A stretch of DNA of 36,272 nucleotides from Clostridium tagluense (GCF_003865095.1 NZ_BHYK01000041.1:1-36272), one strand, 5' to 3'; positions 1 to 9,573 are shown, counted from the first letter of the stretch. Notes: generated by a model not told the origin, from the sequence alone. Numbers and translations: made by a program.

Positions 1-893
1 CCTGCATCGTGTAGGCTTGTTTGCTATGCCTATTTTTATTCCTAACTGCTCTCTGAACATAAAATTTATAGCCTTATAATGACTCTATACAAAATCAAGT
101 TTTACATGTTACTTTCCGTGACTACTCCAATTACATAAAATTTATATTGCTATAAAATACTTCTTTAATTAAATTTCCATAATATACTATATTATAACAT
201 AAATATCTTTTAATTTCTATATAAAATGTCATATAAACAACAAAAACTGGAAGTTTTGCTGACAAGCTCTATTGCTAATTATAATTTCAAAGACGTTTAT
301 AATTTTCATATTTGTGGAAATATACACGTAATAGACTAAATGGATTTAAACGAGTTTATTATCCTGAACAAATCAAACTAGATAAATAGAAGAGAGTCCT
401 GGTAATAGCAGATTTTGTGAAATATGCGGTAAACCCACATATTTTTTTAAAGAAGGCTTTTTAGATCCATGGCAAGAGGAATTTGATAATAAATTTATTA
501 ATATGCATTCTCAGATACGACATTCATTTTATTAAAGTTAACATTTTTTGACCAACTCAACAATTATTTTTTAAATTCTCTTCAACTTTATTAAAATGAA
601 AATATTATAACTAAAGCCTTAGAAATTTATTTTTTCCATGACTTTAGTTATATTTTTGATTTAATCTAAAAATACCCACCAATCCAATTTCTCACTTAAC
701 AGGTATCTATATTTTTTACTGAAGTTCCTATACTGACCTTGGTACTATCAATGATATCATGAGCTCCTTTGCCAGGTACAAAAACTCGATGTTAAATAAT
801 GCCTTATTACAACCAAAGACCAACCATGAAATAATCCGTCAAGTACAAACAACCTCCACTCACCAACATAAGTAACTAAAACATTGTGGATAC
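1..893. other. Gene-poor decayed region
   Basis: No intact gene is visible on either strand. On the minus strand an open frame begins at an ATG at position 60 (MFREQLGIKIG...) and runs off the left edge. It has only a weak ribosome binding site and could be a remnant. On the plus strand, fragments around 310-535 read like the end of a broken gene (separate entry). The stretch 600-890 read on the minus strand gives short interrupted peptides without a recognisable family. No terminator is obvious after the stop of the gene ending at 894. This looks like decayed accessory DNA at the end of the defence island. Confidence 0.5.
386..535 (+). pseudogene. C-terminal remnant of an unknown protein with a CxxC motif
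   Basis: A 49-codon open stretch without a start codon ends at a TAA at 533-535. It encodes a CEICGKP motif (a possible half zinc-binding site) followed by a charged, aromatic-rich tail. Just upstream, in another frame (about 307-387), a second coding-like stretch reads GFKRVYYPEQIKLDK before a stop. The two pieces may be one frameshifted C-terminus. I do not recognise the family. Coding character is inferred from composition only. Confidence 0.3.
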
Positions 894-3041
894 TCAATGA
901 AGATTAGATCGGAGTGAAGCATAGAAATCCATACTACCATCTGAAATATAAATATCTCTAGTCAGATTTTCCACTAGTTCTTCTACATTAGAAGAACTCC
1001 CTAAAACATATAAAAATTGCTGCAAACTACGAAATAAGGTATCAAAGAATACTGTACGTGCATTTTTTCTGTCCCCTTCTTTAAGTTCTCCTACTAATAT
1101 CTCAATTTGCTCCCTTAGTTTATTCAATTTAGATAGTTTATATTCCTTTTCTGGATCTCTTGAATGATAAGTTGCAAATAGCAAACTCTCCATGAATTTG
1201 GAACTTAATGTTTTATTTGTTAAAAACCCGTATTCTGGAAAACATATGCTAATTGAAACTATTCTTCTACCTTTCCAATTTAATACTGAGTATGGTGATA
1301 ATTTATCCTGTTTTTCATACAATTTCATTGTATCATTCTTTTGAAGATATATTCTGTGCCGGAGTATTTGTTTCTGGGCATTTAACATTCCCTCACCTAG
1401 ACTACTCAACACTTCAACATCGTCTGCTAACTCAAAGGTATCTGGAAGTGAACGTTTCTTTATCTCCAAAAATATAATATTCTTATCTGTTTCTAATACT
1501 ACATCACATTCACCTTTATCTTTATCATTATCCAATGAGTAATGTCCGCTGTAATATTTAATATTCTTGCTATCTAGCTTACTCTTAACATAATCTTCAA
1601 TAGTAACTCCCATTTTTCTGTTCAGCCTTAAGCCTTTTACCTTTTTAAGTATTTGATACATTATCTCACATAAAGAATACCCACAAAAATGGGGTGAAAC
1701 AAGAAAATACGTATCCTTACTTAATCTAATCAAGGGTTTACTAAAAAGATTTGTCGCCGTTAATATCTGGTTAAAACTCTTGTTTATTTGCTCTTTAGGT
1801 TCTGATATCTCAAGTAGAATGCTTTTAAGAGTCTTTCTATTCATTCCTAGTTTTACTCTCAAATCTTCGAAAGTAATTGTAGAACAAAATGTATATTTTT
1901 TCAATATAGTTTGAGCAACCTTATAGTAGTCATCGAACTTAAATTCGCAACACATACATTGATCATAATATGGTCGATAAAGTTTATCAAGTATATCCAA
2001 TACGAAGTCAGGATTATACTGTACTGGAATATAAAGATTTTCAAAAATAATGTTCTTATATATATATTCAGGTAAATCTTTGTAATGTATGAACATATCC
2101 TCATACATTGAATATCCTTGAAGTCCTAATACAGTTAAATAATCACTACTCAGTTTAATTATTTCCTGATATATCTTCCTTTGACCAATAGCCGTAAGAA
2201 TGCTAATTCCTCTATTTAAGAATTTACCGCACATATTAATAAGATAATTATATGGAACTCTATTACTCTCTTTAGTTGCTCCAAATGAAGACTTATTTCT
2301 GTGAATTAGATACCTATCAATATCAGAACTATACTTATTTTGTAATTCCTGATTGAACAAGTTTTCTAATGTTTCAATGCCACCTATATGGTATATCATC
2401 TCTTCTAATTTGGTGTGAATAAGAATAAGGGATTGTTCAGATAGTATAATTCTACCTGCTACAATTTCAAATTGAGCACCAAAATTTGTCAAATGTTTTG
2501 TTGCTTTAATCAATTGTATAATATCATATCCAATTTTTGAATCTATAGTTTGGCTTGTATTAAACAGATCTATAGCATAACTAAAAAGTTCTTCCCACAC
2601 TGAATCTTTATTTTCATAATAATACCCATTACCAATATGATTCCATAAACTCTCTAATATTTTTATATGTAATGTCAGATCTTTTTCCTCTAGTCTTCCC
2701 TTTAATTTTAGATGTCTTATAATAATTAGAAATTCTGAACTTAATAATATTTCTCCATTTTGCTCTTTAATTAAAATATTTTGATTTTCTTGTGATGATA
2801 TATTCTCAGCATTAATGTTATAAGCAGCCATATCTTTGACATTTTGCGCTATTAGAATATTTATCTGACTATTAGTATTAAAAGGGCTCCTTAATAATTC
2901 CGCATCTATACCATCTTTATATTTTTCAATTAGTTTTAATTTAATTTTCACATCATCAACTGAAATTTCATCTATATGACTGTCTATAAAGTCTTTATAT
3001 TGATTGCATACTGGAACAATATTATTGTATTCAATTATCAA
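894..3041 (-). CDS. PD-(D/E)xK nuclease-fold protein of the defence island
   Basis: This 715-residue protein is predicted to be cytoplasmic. The first ~450 residues are mostly helical and match no family I recognise. The C-terminal third has the signature of a restriction-endonuclease-like fold: an acidic residue in a helix (E482, in IEDYVKSKL), a GECDVV strand with D513, a hydrophobic strand ending in LEIKK (E526, K528), and a downstream Gln in a helix (near Q556). This spacing matches the E-D-ExK-Q core of NERD- and Mrr-like nucleases, so it is probably a DNA-cutting effector. The start is a TTG at 3041, placed by a GGGGGG ribosome site seven bases upstream. It is the last gene of the minus-strand run that begins with hsdM. 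Nuclease fold is fairly sure; target and partners are unknown. Confidence 0.7.
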   Translation of the reverse strand: MIIEYNNIVPVCNQYKDFIDSHIDEISVDDVKIKLKLIEKYKDGIDAELLRSPFNTNSQINILIAQNVKDMAAYNINAENISSQENQNILIKEQNGEILLSSEFLIIIRHLKLKGRLEEKDLTLHIKILESLWNHIGNGYYYENKDSVWEELFSYAIDLFNTSQTIDSKIGYDIIQLIKATKHLTNFGAQFEIVAGRIILSEQSLILIHTKLEEMIYHIGGIETLENLFNQELQNKYSSDIDRYLIHRNKSSFGATKESNRVPYNYLINMCGKFLNRGISILTAIGQRKIYQEIIKLSSDYLTVLGLQGYSMYEDMFIHYKDLPEYIYKNIIFENLYIPVQYNPDFVLDILDKLYRPYYDQCMCCEFKFDDYYKVAQTILKKYTFCSTITFEDLRVKLGMNRKTLKSILLEISEPKEQINKSFNQILTATNLFSKPLIRLSKDTYFLVSPHFCGYSLCEIMYQILKKVKGLRLNRKMGVTIEDYVKSKLDSKNIKYYSGHYSLDNDKDKGECDVVLETDKNIIFLEIKKRSLPDTFELADDVEVLSSLGEGMLNAQKQILRHRIYLQKNDTMKLYEKQDKLSPYSVLNWKGRRIVSISICFPEYGFLTNKTLSSKFMESLLFATYHSRDPEKEYKLSKLNKLREQIEILVGELKEGDRKNARTVFFDTLFRSLQQFLYVLGSSSNVEELVENLTRDIYISDGSMDFYASLRSNLH

Positions 3042-3176
3042 GATATTCCCCCCATCAAATCACTGAGCCTCCTACTATACTTTCATAGCAAACTTTTATT
3101 TTACATTTTTTCTCTATAGTACTAACCCCTTACCAGAGATGAAATTGGAATCTCTGCTTGATTGATCTATTGTACC

Positions 3177-3569
3177 CTATTTTATAACCAAATACATACC
3201 ATCTTTAAATAATTCATTACTAAACACAGCTTTAACATCATATGTATCTCCAAGACTAATTTTCAAAACAACTACATCTGAAAATAGTTTTTTAGCCCTC
3301 GATGTATTCACACTAAGAGTCTTACCCTCTAAGTCAACTAAGTAAATTCTCTTTCTTCCGTCAAGCTTAAGCTGTGATAAAGGAGTATTAACGTGGACTG
3401 CTTCTTGTTCAGTTCGTTCTGTAAATGCTTCTAATCCTTCTGAATAGTAAGCTTTCACTACATCCAAAGTTTCTGATACATCTTTACCATAATTAACATC
3501 AGCACAGATATAGCGTTCCTTATCCTCTGGTAAACAAAATTTGCAATACCTACATGTGTTTTTAGACAT
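3177..3569 (-). CDS. Small protein with N-terminal Cys cluster
   Basis: I do not recognise this 130-residue protein. The N-terminus carries Cys residues spaced as C-x2-C-x2-C and another about ten residues on (NTCRYCKFC...YICADVN), suggesting a small metal-binding knuckle. The rest looks like an alpha/beta domain with an RIYLVDLEGK strand. The ATG at 3569 is preferred over the upstream GTG at 3578, because TAGGATG lies eight bases before the ATG but overlaps the GTG. It sits between the HEPN/Abi-like gene and the PD-(D/E)xK gene on the same strand, with gaps of about 120-135 bp. It may belong to the same defence unit, but this rests on position alone. Confidence 0.6.
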   Translation of the reverse strand: MSKNTCRYCKFCLPEDKERYICADVNYGKDVSETLDVVKAYYSEGLEAFTERTEQEAVHVNTPLSQLKLDGRKRIYLVDLEGKTLSVNTSRAKKLFSDVVVLKISLGDTYDVKAVFSNELFKDGMYLVIK

Positions 3570-3690
3570 TATTGTCACATCCTATAATTTCTTAGGTTAT
3601 ACAATGCTCTTTATTCCTAGTCTTTATAATCCTTCTCAAAGCACCAAGCATCCCTACACATTGCTAGAATATCATATTTGACTGTACAGC

Positions 3691-4491
3691 CTAGTATCTA
3701 GAATAATTTTGATCATATCTTCTTAAAACTTCGAGTGTAGCAATTTGAACAAGATTTAGTCTGAATATTGAATCATGTTCATCTGAAAGCCCAGGATGTG
3801 ATCCTTCAGGATGAAGCCGTTTCCAGAAAGTTTCAAAAAAACCTTGACCATTATCTAGCCATTCATTTAACTGCTTGTAAAATATTGGTGGTTCACATTT
3901 AGATAAAGTAATTTTAGCCTCTTGACTACTTGCAGGTGTATTTCCCGTTATTTTTTTCGCCAATTTATTTAATAACTCTTCGACATAGCTTCTTAATTGA
4001 CTATTGCATGCTGCCCAATCACCTCGATTAAATGCATTACTGGCCTGATTGTAATGGCCCTTTGCAATATCAAAATTATGTTTGTTTAGCAAATTTTCAA
4101 GTAAAGTTTCATTATTGTTAAAATCTATGTCAGTGTCAAATGTTCTAAGTAATTTACCATCATCAATTACAAACCCATCTTTTAATAGAAGTCTTCTTAA
4201 TTGCGGGTAATTGATGAACTCACTAGTATTAGAGTGAAAATAGTAATCATTGGATATAGCCTTATTAATGATATCTTCTACTATTTCATACATCAAATTA
4301 TCACTTAAAATTCCATGCCGTTGAGGATTATTAATTAAATATCGACCAACGGCTAGCACCCTTTGATCTTTGCTACTACCTGTAGCTATTTCATCTAATC
4401 CATATCTAAACACATATGTATCTAAAGTCGCATGGGTATTCATGTCTCGTAATAAATACATAATATCCATTATCGTTGCTCTTGAAAACAA
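3691..4491 (-). CDS. Predicted abortive-infection/HEPN-like protein
   Basis: This 266-residue protein has an N-terminal helical domain (about 1-90, DTYVFRYGLDEIATG then GRYLINNPQR). The N-terminal part recalls the adaptor domains of AbiJ-like and effector-associated proteins. The C-terminal helical part (about 140-266) has an NRGDWAACNSQLRSYVEELL helix and a WKRLHPEGSHPGLSDE segment, which I recall from many predicted defence proteins. R-x6-H in RLHPEGSH fits the loose HEPN ribonuclease pattern, but I cannot confirm that it is catalytic. The start is a TTG at 4491 with GGTGGAG about five bases upstream. It lies just downstream of hsdR and the PC4-like stub. Family assignment is from memory of sequence patterns and is moderate at best. 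Confidence 0.55.
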   Translation of the reverse strand: MFSRATIMDIMYLLRDMNTHATLDTYVFRYGLDEIATGSSKDQRVLAVGRYLINNPQRHGILSDNLMYEIVEDIINKAISNDYYFHSNTSEFINYPQLRRLLLKDGFVIDDGKLLRTFDTDIDFNNNETLLENLLNKHNFDIAKGHYNQASNAFNRGDWAACNSQLRSYVEELLNKLAKKITGNTPASSQEAKITLSKCEPPIFYKQLNEWLDNGQGFFETFWKRLHPEGSHPGLSDEHDSIFRLNLVQIATLEVLRRYDQNYSRY

Positions 4492-4511
4492 ATAATCTCC
4501 ACCTTTCCTTA

Positions 4512-4604
4512 CTAATTAATCAGCATTAATTCTTTCTTCCATCCCTTACTTGATTCTGAAAGAACTCCTGTTGTTTCTCCAATTTCAAACTTTATATCCT
4601 CCAT
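4512..4604 (-). pseudogene. Truncated PC4/YdbC-like DNA-binding protein (stub)
   Basis: A 30-codon ORF (MEDIKFEIGETTGVLSESSK then GWKKEL) starts 12 bp after the hsdR stop, with an AGGTGG ribosome site. The segment matches the N-terminus of YdbC, the bacterial homologue of the eukaryotic transcription coactivator PC4 (a single-stranded DNA-binding fold), in which IGVLS and KGW-KELN are typical. Full-length YdbC is about 70 residues. Here the frame ends right after KELMLIN, so the second half is missing. It may be a remnant or a very short expressed peptide. Its place inside the hsd run suggests the intact ancestor was an accessory of this island. Confidence 0.5.
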
Positions 4605-4616
4605 ATGCTATTCCAC

Positions 4617-7600
4617 CTACCCTACTTCCTCAGCACTGTTATTAATACTAGATACGATTCCCATAATCTTTCTTGCATCATCCATATTTTCTTTAAATAA
4701 CTCAATTATACTTCCTATAGTTCTAAATGGATCTTCTTGAAAAATTCTATTATCATCGATAAATCCATTGGTTACTATATAATCTACTATAAGATTTACA
4801 AAGTGTGTCTGCTTTGTATTTAAATTTTCATTATTCAAAAACTCTGAGAATGCGACCTTTGCTGCCTGTCTATCGAGTCCTCCTATTTTTCTAACTAATT
4901 TATTAACTGGCATTTCACCAAATTCTTTTTTATAATCTTCATGGGAGCCTAGCTGCTTCCACATTAAATCTTCTAATGCTTTTAAATCCTGCTTAGTGAG
5001 TTTTTTATTATTTCTAAGTTTGAAAATAGCTAGTTCATCCTTATGCTCCTTAAGATAAAACTCAACTTTTTTCCTATAGTTTTTAAGATCATTAGCATTA
5101 TAAAAAGCTCCCCCAATATCTTCTCTAACAATTAAATCATCAAATTGTGTAGTATATATTATTTGAACTTCCTTTTGAAGATACTTTAACAGTTCCCTTA
5201 AAGCTTCGCGTGCAGAATCTAATTCAAAAATATCTGCTGATTCCCAAAACTCATCTGTCATAACCTTTTCTAACACATACTTTTGAGCTTGCACCGCTGG
5301 TATTGTTCCAAGTTTTGAAAGTTCCTCGGCAGTTTTAATTACGCCTTTAATAGGTTTTGTTGCATTTCCATTTTGAAGCTTTGCAAGCTGTATTGTATAC
5401 ATTGCCACATCAAATCTTTTTGCAAACTCATCATCATTTATAGGAATAATTAAGGAAGAAAGATGTTCCTTAATTTCATTTACATTTAATGTTCCAAGGG
5501 ATATCCACCCACTCGCTTCTTTATATTTATGAACAAACTTTAGCTCCATTCGCACTCTAAAGTTATCCTCGTTTAAAGAATTTATACTTAATACTGCATT
5601 CAGAGCTAAAGCCTCCCTAAAGGTTTTATATTCTTCCTCTTGATGATTAAGGTCTTGAAGCTCTTTTATGATATTTAGCTTTAAATTAAATGTTTTTTCT
5701 GTAAGACTTTGAGAAGTAGCACCATCAAAACCTTTTGGGTTTACTCTAAAGAAATCAAAATTGTTACAGAAGTCAAATACTAAAAATTTCTCTTTATCCA
5801 TGCCTATTCCTAAAAGATCAGGACAAAGTCTTGTGCCTCTACCTATCATTTGCCAGAACTTAGATTTAGATCTCACTTTTTTAAAGAAAACTAGGTTTAA
5901 TATTTCAGGTATATCTATTCCTGTATCTAGCATATCTACTGATACTGCAATTTGAGGCATTTTCTTTTTATCTGAAAAATCATCTATTAAACTATCTACA
6001 TAATTAATAGAGTAATCAATCTCTTTGCAGAAATGGCTGCCTACTTCAGGAAATAGCTTGTTAAACCTTTCTACAATAACCTTTGCATGTCTATTACTTT
6101 TAGCAAAAACTATTGTTTTACCCAATTTTTCCTCACCTTCAATTTTTAGCCCTTTATCCATTAACTTATTTAAAACTAAATCAATGGTGTTATCATTATA
6201 TAACCATTCATTAATGGCAGAACTTGAAATCTCTTCACCTATACTTTCATCATCATCAAATGTATCTTCATATGCTTCTTTATCTTCATCAGATAAATCA
6301 TCATATTTTATACCATCCTTCATTAGTTTGGACTCATACTCTAAAGTCTCAAAACTTACAAGGAAGCCATCTTCTACTGCCTTGTCTAATTCATAGGCAT
6401 AGGTTGGTACTCCACTTTCTAAATCAAATATGCTATAGGTATTTTTATCTATTTCATCTTTTGGAGTTGCAGTTAACCCTAAAAGATACGCATCAAAATA
6501 ATCAAATATACCTTTGAATTTTTTATAAATACTTCTATGTGATTCATCCACTATTATTAAGTCAAAATGTCCAGGAGTAAATAACCTCTTTCCATCCTTA
6601 GACTTTGTATCATCTATGGCATTCATCATAGTAGGATATGTGGAAAATATCATTCTTGATTCTTCTGGATTGTCTTTATTGTCCAATAAATTACATAAAG
6701 CTAAATCTGGTAAAAGCTTTGAAAAACTGTTTTTTGCTTGCTTTACTAATGCTTTCCTATCTGCTAGAAATAATACATTTTTAACCCAGTTATGCCTTGT
6801 TAGCACATCTACTATTGATATGGCTGTTCTTGTCTTTCCACTACCCGTAGCCTTTACTAGAAGCGTTTTCCTTTGTTTTTTTTCCAATGCTTCACATACT
6901 GAAATTATTGCGTCCTTTTGATAATATCTATTTGCTATACTATCTTTCATTTCAATTTGGTTAAATGATTTTTTACTGGTTCTTCTATCAATTAATAATT
7001 GCAGCTCTTCCTTTTTAAAGAAACCATAAACTCTTCTTTCTGAATGTCCATTAAAATCATCCCATAAATATGTTTCAAAACCATTGGTATAAAATATTAT
7101 AGGTCTTTGATTAAACTGTTTTTCTAGGCAATCAGCATATAATTTTGCTTGCTGCTGTCCTACCTTTGGATCTTTACTAGTTCTTTTAGCTTCTACAACG
7201 GCTACTGGCTTACCGTTAGCTCCATATAAAACATAATCCACATAACCAATGCCTGTGCCACTCGGCATACCAGCAACTTCAATTTCTTCACCAATGTCTT
7301 TGCCAAAATCCCATCCAGATAGTTTAAGCTCAACATCTATATATCTCTTTCTTGTTTCAAACTCACTAATTTCATCTATATTAAAGTCATAATTTTCAGG
7401 ATTAGTATTACTCTTTCTCTTTTCTGTTAGATCTTTTCTAAGTTCTTCATTTTGTTTTATTATTTCTTCAAGTTTTTTATCCTTTGAGCTTAACTTCTCA
7501 TAAAGGTCTTTAAGCTCCTCTGGTCTTGTTCTCTTTTCTTCACCTTGTAATAAAATATCCTCATCAAACTCACCTGCAGTATATTCATCAGCATAGCAAT

Positions 7601-7970
7601 AATCAATCCACGAAATAAATTGATGAAGATTATGAAGTCCGAGAATTGCCTCTTCACGCTTAATATTAGAATTAGTATGCACTGCTACATTCCCAAGACT
7701 AATTATGTATTTTAGCATTCTTAACATCTTAGAATCTACAAGCACAATGAAACTATTGTCATGAATTAAGCTTGATAATTTATCTTGATACGGTAATTTT
7801 AAATCTTGATCAAAACTATATAGCCACTTAACAGATAGCTCTAACGCTCTTCTTGTGAGTATTGCACAAGTAGCTGGACTTACTAATATACTCTTTTCAG
7901 CTTCAATACATGATTGTGTGAAGCTTTTAAAAATTTCTTTATACCTTAAAAAATTAAAATTTCCTGACAT
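4617..7970 (-). CDS. hsdR: Type I restriction enzyme, R (endonuclease/translocase) subunit
   Basis: HsdR pulls DNA through the type I restriction complex in an ATP-driven way and cuts far from the unmethylated recognition site. The 1117-residue protein opens with a DUF4145-like helical domain (about 10-130) and a charged coiled coil (about 145-190). The PD-(D/E)xK nuclease follows (D245, then E260-A-K262, and a QQQ at 272-274). The SF2 motor has GSGKT at 376-380, VDESH at 474-478, TATP at 500-503, and a later helicase C half containing TGIDIP and QMIGRGTRL. The C-terminal part matches the EcoEI R-type domain, pointing to the type IB branch. All catalytic motifs appear intact. AGGGG lies before the ATG. 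It follows the GIY-YIG-like gene by 37 bp. Confidence 0.95.
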   Translation of the reverse strand: MSGNFNFLRYKEIFKSFTQSCIEAEKSILVSPATCAILTRRALELSVKWLYSFDQDLKLPYQDKLSSLIHDNSFIVLVDSKMLRMLKYIISLGNVAVHTNSNIKREEAILGLHNLHQFISWIDYCYADEYTAGEFDEDILLQGEEKRTRPEELKDLYEKLSSKDKKLEEIIKQNEELRKDLTEKRKSNTNPENYDFNIDEISEFETRKRYIDVELKLSGWDFGKDIGEEIEVAGMPSGTGIGYVDYVLYGANGKPVAVVEAKRTSKDPKVGQQQAKLYADCLEKQFNQRPIIFYTNGFETYLWDDFNGHSERRVYGFFKKEELQLLIDRRTSKKSFNQIEMKDSIANRYYQKDAIISVCEALEKKQRKTLLVKATGSGKTRTAISIVDVLTRHNWVKNVLFLADRKALVKQAKNSFSKLLPDLALCNLLDNKDNPEESRMIFSTYPTMMNAIDDTKSKDGKRLFTPGHFDLIIVDESHRSIYKKFKGIFDYFDAYLLGLTATPKDEIDKNTYSIFDLESGVPTYAYELDKAVEDGFLVSFETLEYESKLMKDGIKYDDLSDEDKEAYEDTFDDDESIGEEISSSAINEWLYNDNTIDLVLNKLMDKGLKIEGEEKLGKTIVFAKSNRHAKVIVERFNKLFPEVGSHFCKEIDYSINYVDSLIDDFSDKKKMPQIAVSVDMLDTGIDIPEILNLVFFKKVRSKSKFWQMIGRGTRLCPDLLGIGMDKEKFLVFDFCNNFDFFRVNPKGFDGATSQSLTEKTFNLKLNIIKELQDLNHQEEEYKTFREALALNAVLSINSLNEDNFRVRMELKFVHKYKEASGWISLGTLNVNEIKEHLSSLIIPINDDEFAKRFDVAMYTIQLAKLQNGNATKPIKGVIKTAEELSKLGTIPAVQAQKYVLEKVMTDEFWESADIFELDSAREALRELLKYLQKEVQIIYTTQFDDLIVREDIGGAFYNANDLKNYRKKVEFYLKEHKDELAIFKLRNNKKLTKQDLKALEDLMWKQLGSHEDYKKEFGEMPVNKLVRKIGGLDRQAAKVAFSEFLNNENLNTKQTHFVNLIVDYIVTNGFIDDNRIFQEDPFRTIGSIIELFKENMDDARKIMGIVSSINNSAEEVG

Positions 7971-8007
7971 TTTTGTCCCCCTAAAAATACCTTTAAATAT
8001 TTGTTAA

Positions 8008-8439
8008 TTAAGTTTCCATAAAGCTATTAAATGGTGTTGAAAGTTCAGTTGCTACATAAATAACAAACAAATATCTTAATATCTCATCATCTATTTTTAT
8101 GAATTTCACAGTATAATTCTTGAATAAATAGTCTCTAGCTTCTTTCATTGTTGAAAAATCATTTGTTTCTAATTTCATTATCTTCTTTGTAACAGAAGCT
8201 TGCATTTTCCCTAGTGACCTTTCATCAGTTCCAATCTTTTGGGCTAGTGTTCTCGACCGACCCACGCACATAGGGACGTTCCCTTCATACATTAAATATA
8301 TACCTTTTACTGGAGAGCTTTCGCATAGAATTTCTTTAATTTTACCCTCAGTAAGATCATTTATCCTATGATTTTTTGATTCTAATAACTTTTCTAATAA
8401 TATCGGTAATGTCTCAACGTAATTTAAAAATTCACTCAT
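8008..8439 (-). CDS. GIY-YIG-like protein with altered active site, inside the hsd operon
   Basis: This 143-residue protein resembles GIY-YIG nuclease-domain proteins. It has KGIYLMYEG (G46-I47-Y48) and, where YVGR is usual, CVGRSRTL (C58 to R61). It ends with the IYVATELSTPFNSF helix and tail, which in small homologues reads roughly LEIYAA-EL-TPYN-F. At the position of the metal-binding Glu (the E of LEIY) this protein appears to have V126, and the second motif Tyr is Cys. If that alignment is right, it probably binds DNA or a partner rather than cutting. It lies between hsdS (18 bp upstream) and hsdR (37 bp downstream), so it is co-transcribed and may regulate or assist the restriction subunit. 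Fold assignment is moderate; loss of catalysis is inference. Confidence 0.65.
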   Translation of the reverse strand: MSEFLNYVETLPILLEKLLESKNHRINDLTEGKIKEILCESSPVKGIYLMYEGNVPMCVGRSRTLAQKIGTDERSLGKMQASVTKKIMKLETNDFSTMKEARDYLFKNYTVKFIKIDDEILRYLFVIYVATELSTPFNSFMET

Positions 8440-8457
8440 ACACTTCCTATCCCCTTT

Positions 8458-9573
8458 TTAGTCGAATAATTCTCCTTTAAATGCTCTTTGCATTATGACA
8501 TTAAAGTTATTTTCTAGTTGAGTTAAGCTTTTTTGCATTTCAAATTTCAATTTGTCGACTTGCTTAGCTAATTTCTCAAATTTATTTTGCATAAAAATTG
8601 GTGATATTGGTATTTCTACAAGATTAAGACTTCCTATAGTAAGACCTGGTTGAGCTGCTCCTGTAGAAAGTTTATTTAAGTCTAATTGACTTAGTAAAAA
8701 ATACAGCCAATACGAATTCATTTCTACTTTAGATTGTGTTGCTACCGCATGTTCAGTCGCATAAAACTTTCCTTGTGCATATTTTACATTTCCACATAAG
8801 GCACCTTGACGTCCAATAAGTGGGATATTACCTTCATGAGAATATTGCTCAACATATCCTCTCAATCCATTACCACCATAACAAGGATAAAAATTACCTA
8901 AATTTTCATTATGAATATCTGATGCTTTAATATTTTTTCCTGCCTTCATTTCACAAACCTCACCTAATAATTTAACTTCCCACCCCATAGGATTCTTTAC
9001 TGGATATCCAAACATCTCGATAAATCTTGATTTGACTAATTCATCTAAGCCTTCTAATTGAGCTTTTCTTTTATCTATTAAAGATTGGGATTTGTCTAAT
9101 AATTCTACTATCTCCTTCTGTTCTTCTTTTGTAGCATGTATATTGACTTTAAACTCTGAAAATCGTGTTTTATTTATTATTGGAACAACTGCTGAATTTG
9201 CTAAATCTATCAATCTTTCCCTATTTTGAAGCATTACATATGCTAAATATTTAGAAGAATATACCTTTTTGTTATGAATAACTGCATTAATCTGTTGGTT
9301 AAATGCCGCCCTATCTTTATTTACTCCAATTTTACCAACAGTAGCACCTATGCACACTACTAGTAAACTATCCTTAGGAACTATCCTTGCTTTATCAATT
9401 GCACTATTAGATATATAATCTTGTGTTTCATTAATATCCGTAATGTTTAAATCCATATCACCAGGTTTTGCAAACATTATATCTTTTGTGTCATAAAAAC
9501 TTGAATTTTTTGTACTTGGAGTATTGCCTGTTAATATTTCACCTAATTCCTTTAATTCATATCCTATTAACAT
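8458..9573 (-). CDS. hsdS: Type I restriction enzyme, S (specificity) subunit
   Basis: HsdS recognises the split DNA target and holds two HsdM subunits. The 371-residue protein has the normal two-repeat layout. The first target-recognition domain (about 5-145) has the ILTGNTPSTKN start typical of the family. The central helical spacer (about 149-190) has KEEQKEIVELLDKSQSLIDK. The second domain (about 195-320) is followed by a matching C-terminal helix ending in QRAFKGELF. The start codon overlaps the end of hsdM by 7 bp, with GAGGG upstream, consistent with translational coupling. No truncation or inverted specificity cassette is visible in the window, so phase switching is not indicated. Confidence 0.93.
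   Translation of the reverse strand: MLIGYELKELGEILTGNTPSTKNSSFYDTKDIMFAKPGDMDLNITDINETQDYISNSAIDKARIVPKDSLLVVCIGATVGKIGVNKDRAAFNQQINAVIHNKKVYSSKYLAYVMLQNRERLIDLANSAVVPIINKTRFSEFKVNIHATKEEQKEIVELLDKSQSLIDKRKAQLEGLDELVKSRFIEMFGYPVKNPMGWEVKLLGEVCEMKAGKNIKASDIHNENLGNFYPCYGGNGLRGYVEQYSHEGNIPLIGRQGALCGNVKYAQGKFYATEHAVATQSKVEMNSYWLYFLLSQLDLNKLSTGAAQPGLTIGSLNLVEIPISPIFMQNKFEKLAKQVDKLKFEMQKSLTQLENNFNVIMQRAFKGELFD

Noticed and set aside
6025-6396. 123-codon plus-strand ORF inside hsdR
   Set aside because: Antisense shadow of a conserved gene with intact helicase motifs; Ser/Leu-rich composition typical of such shadows.
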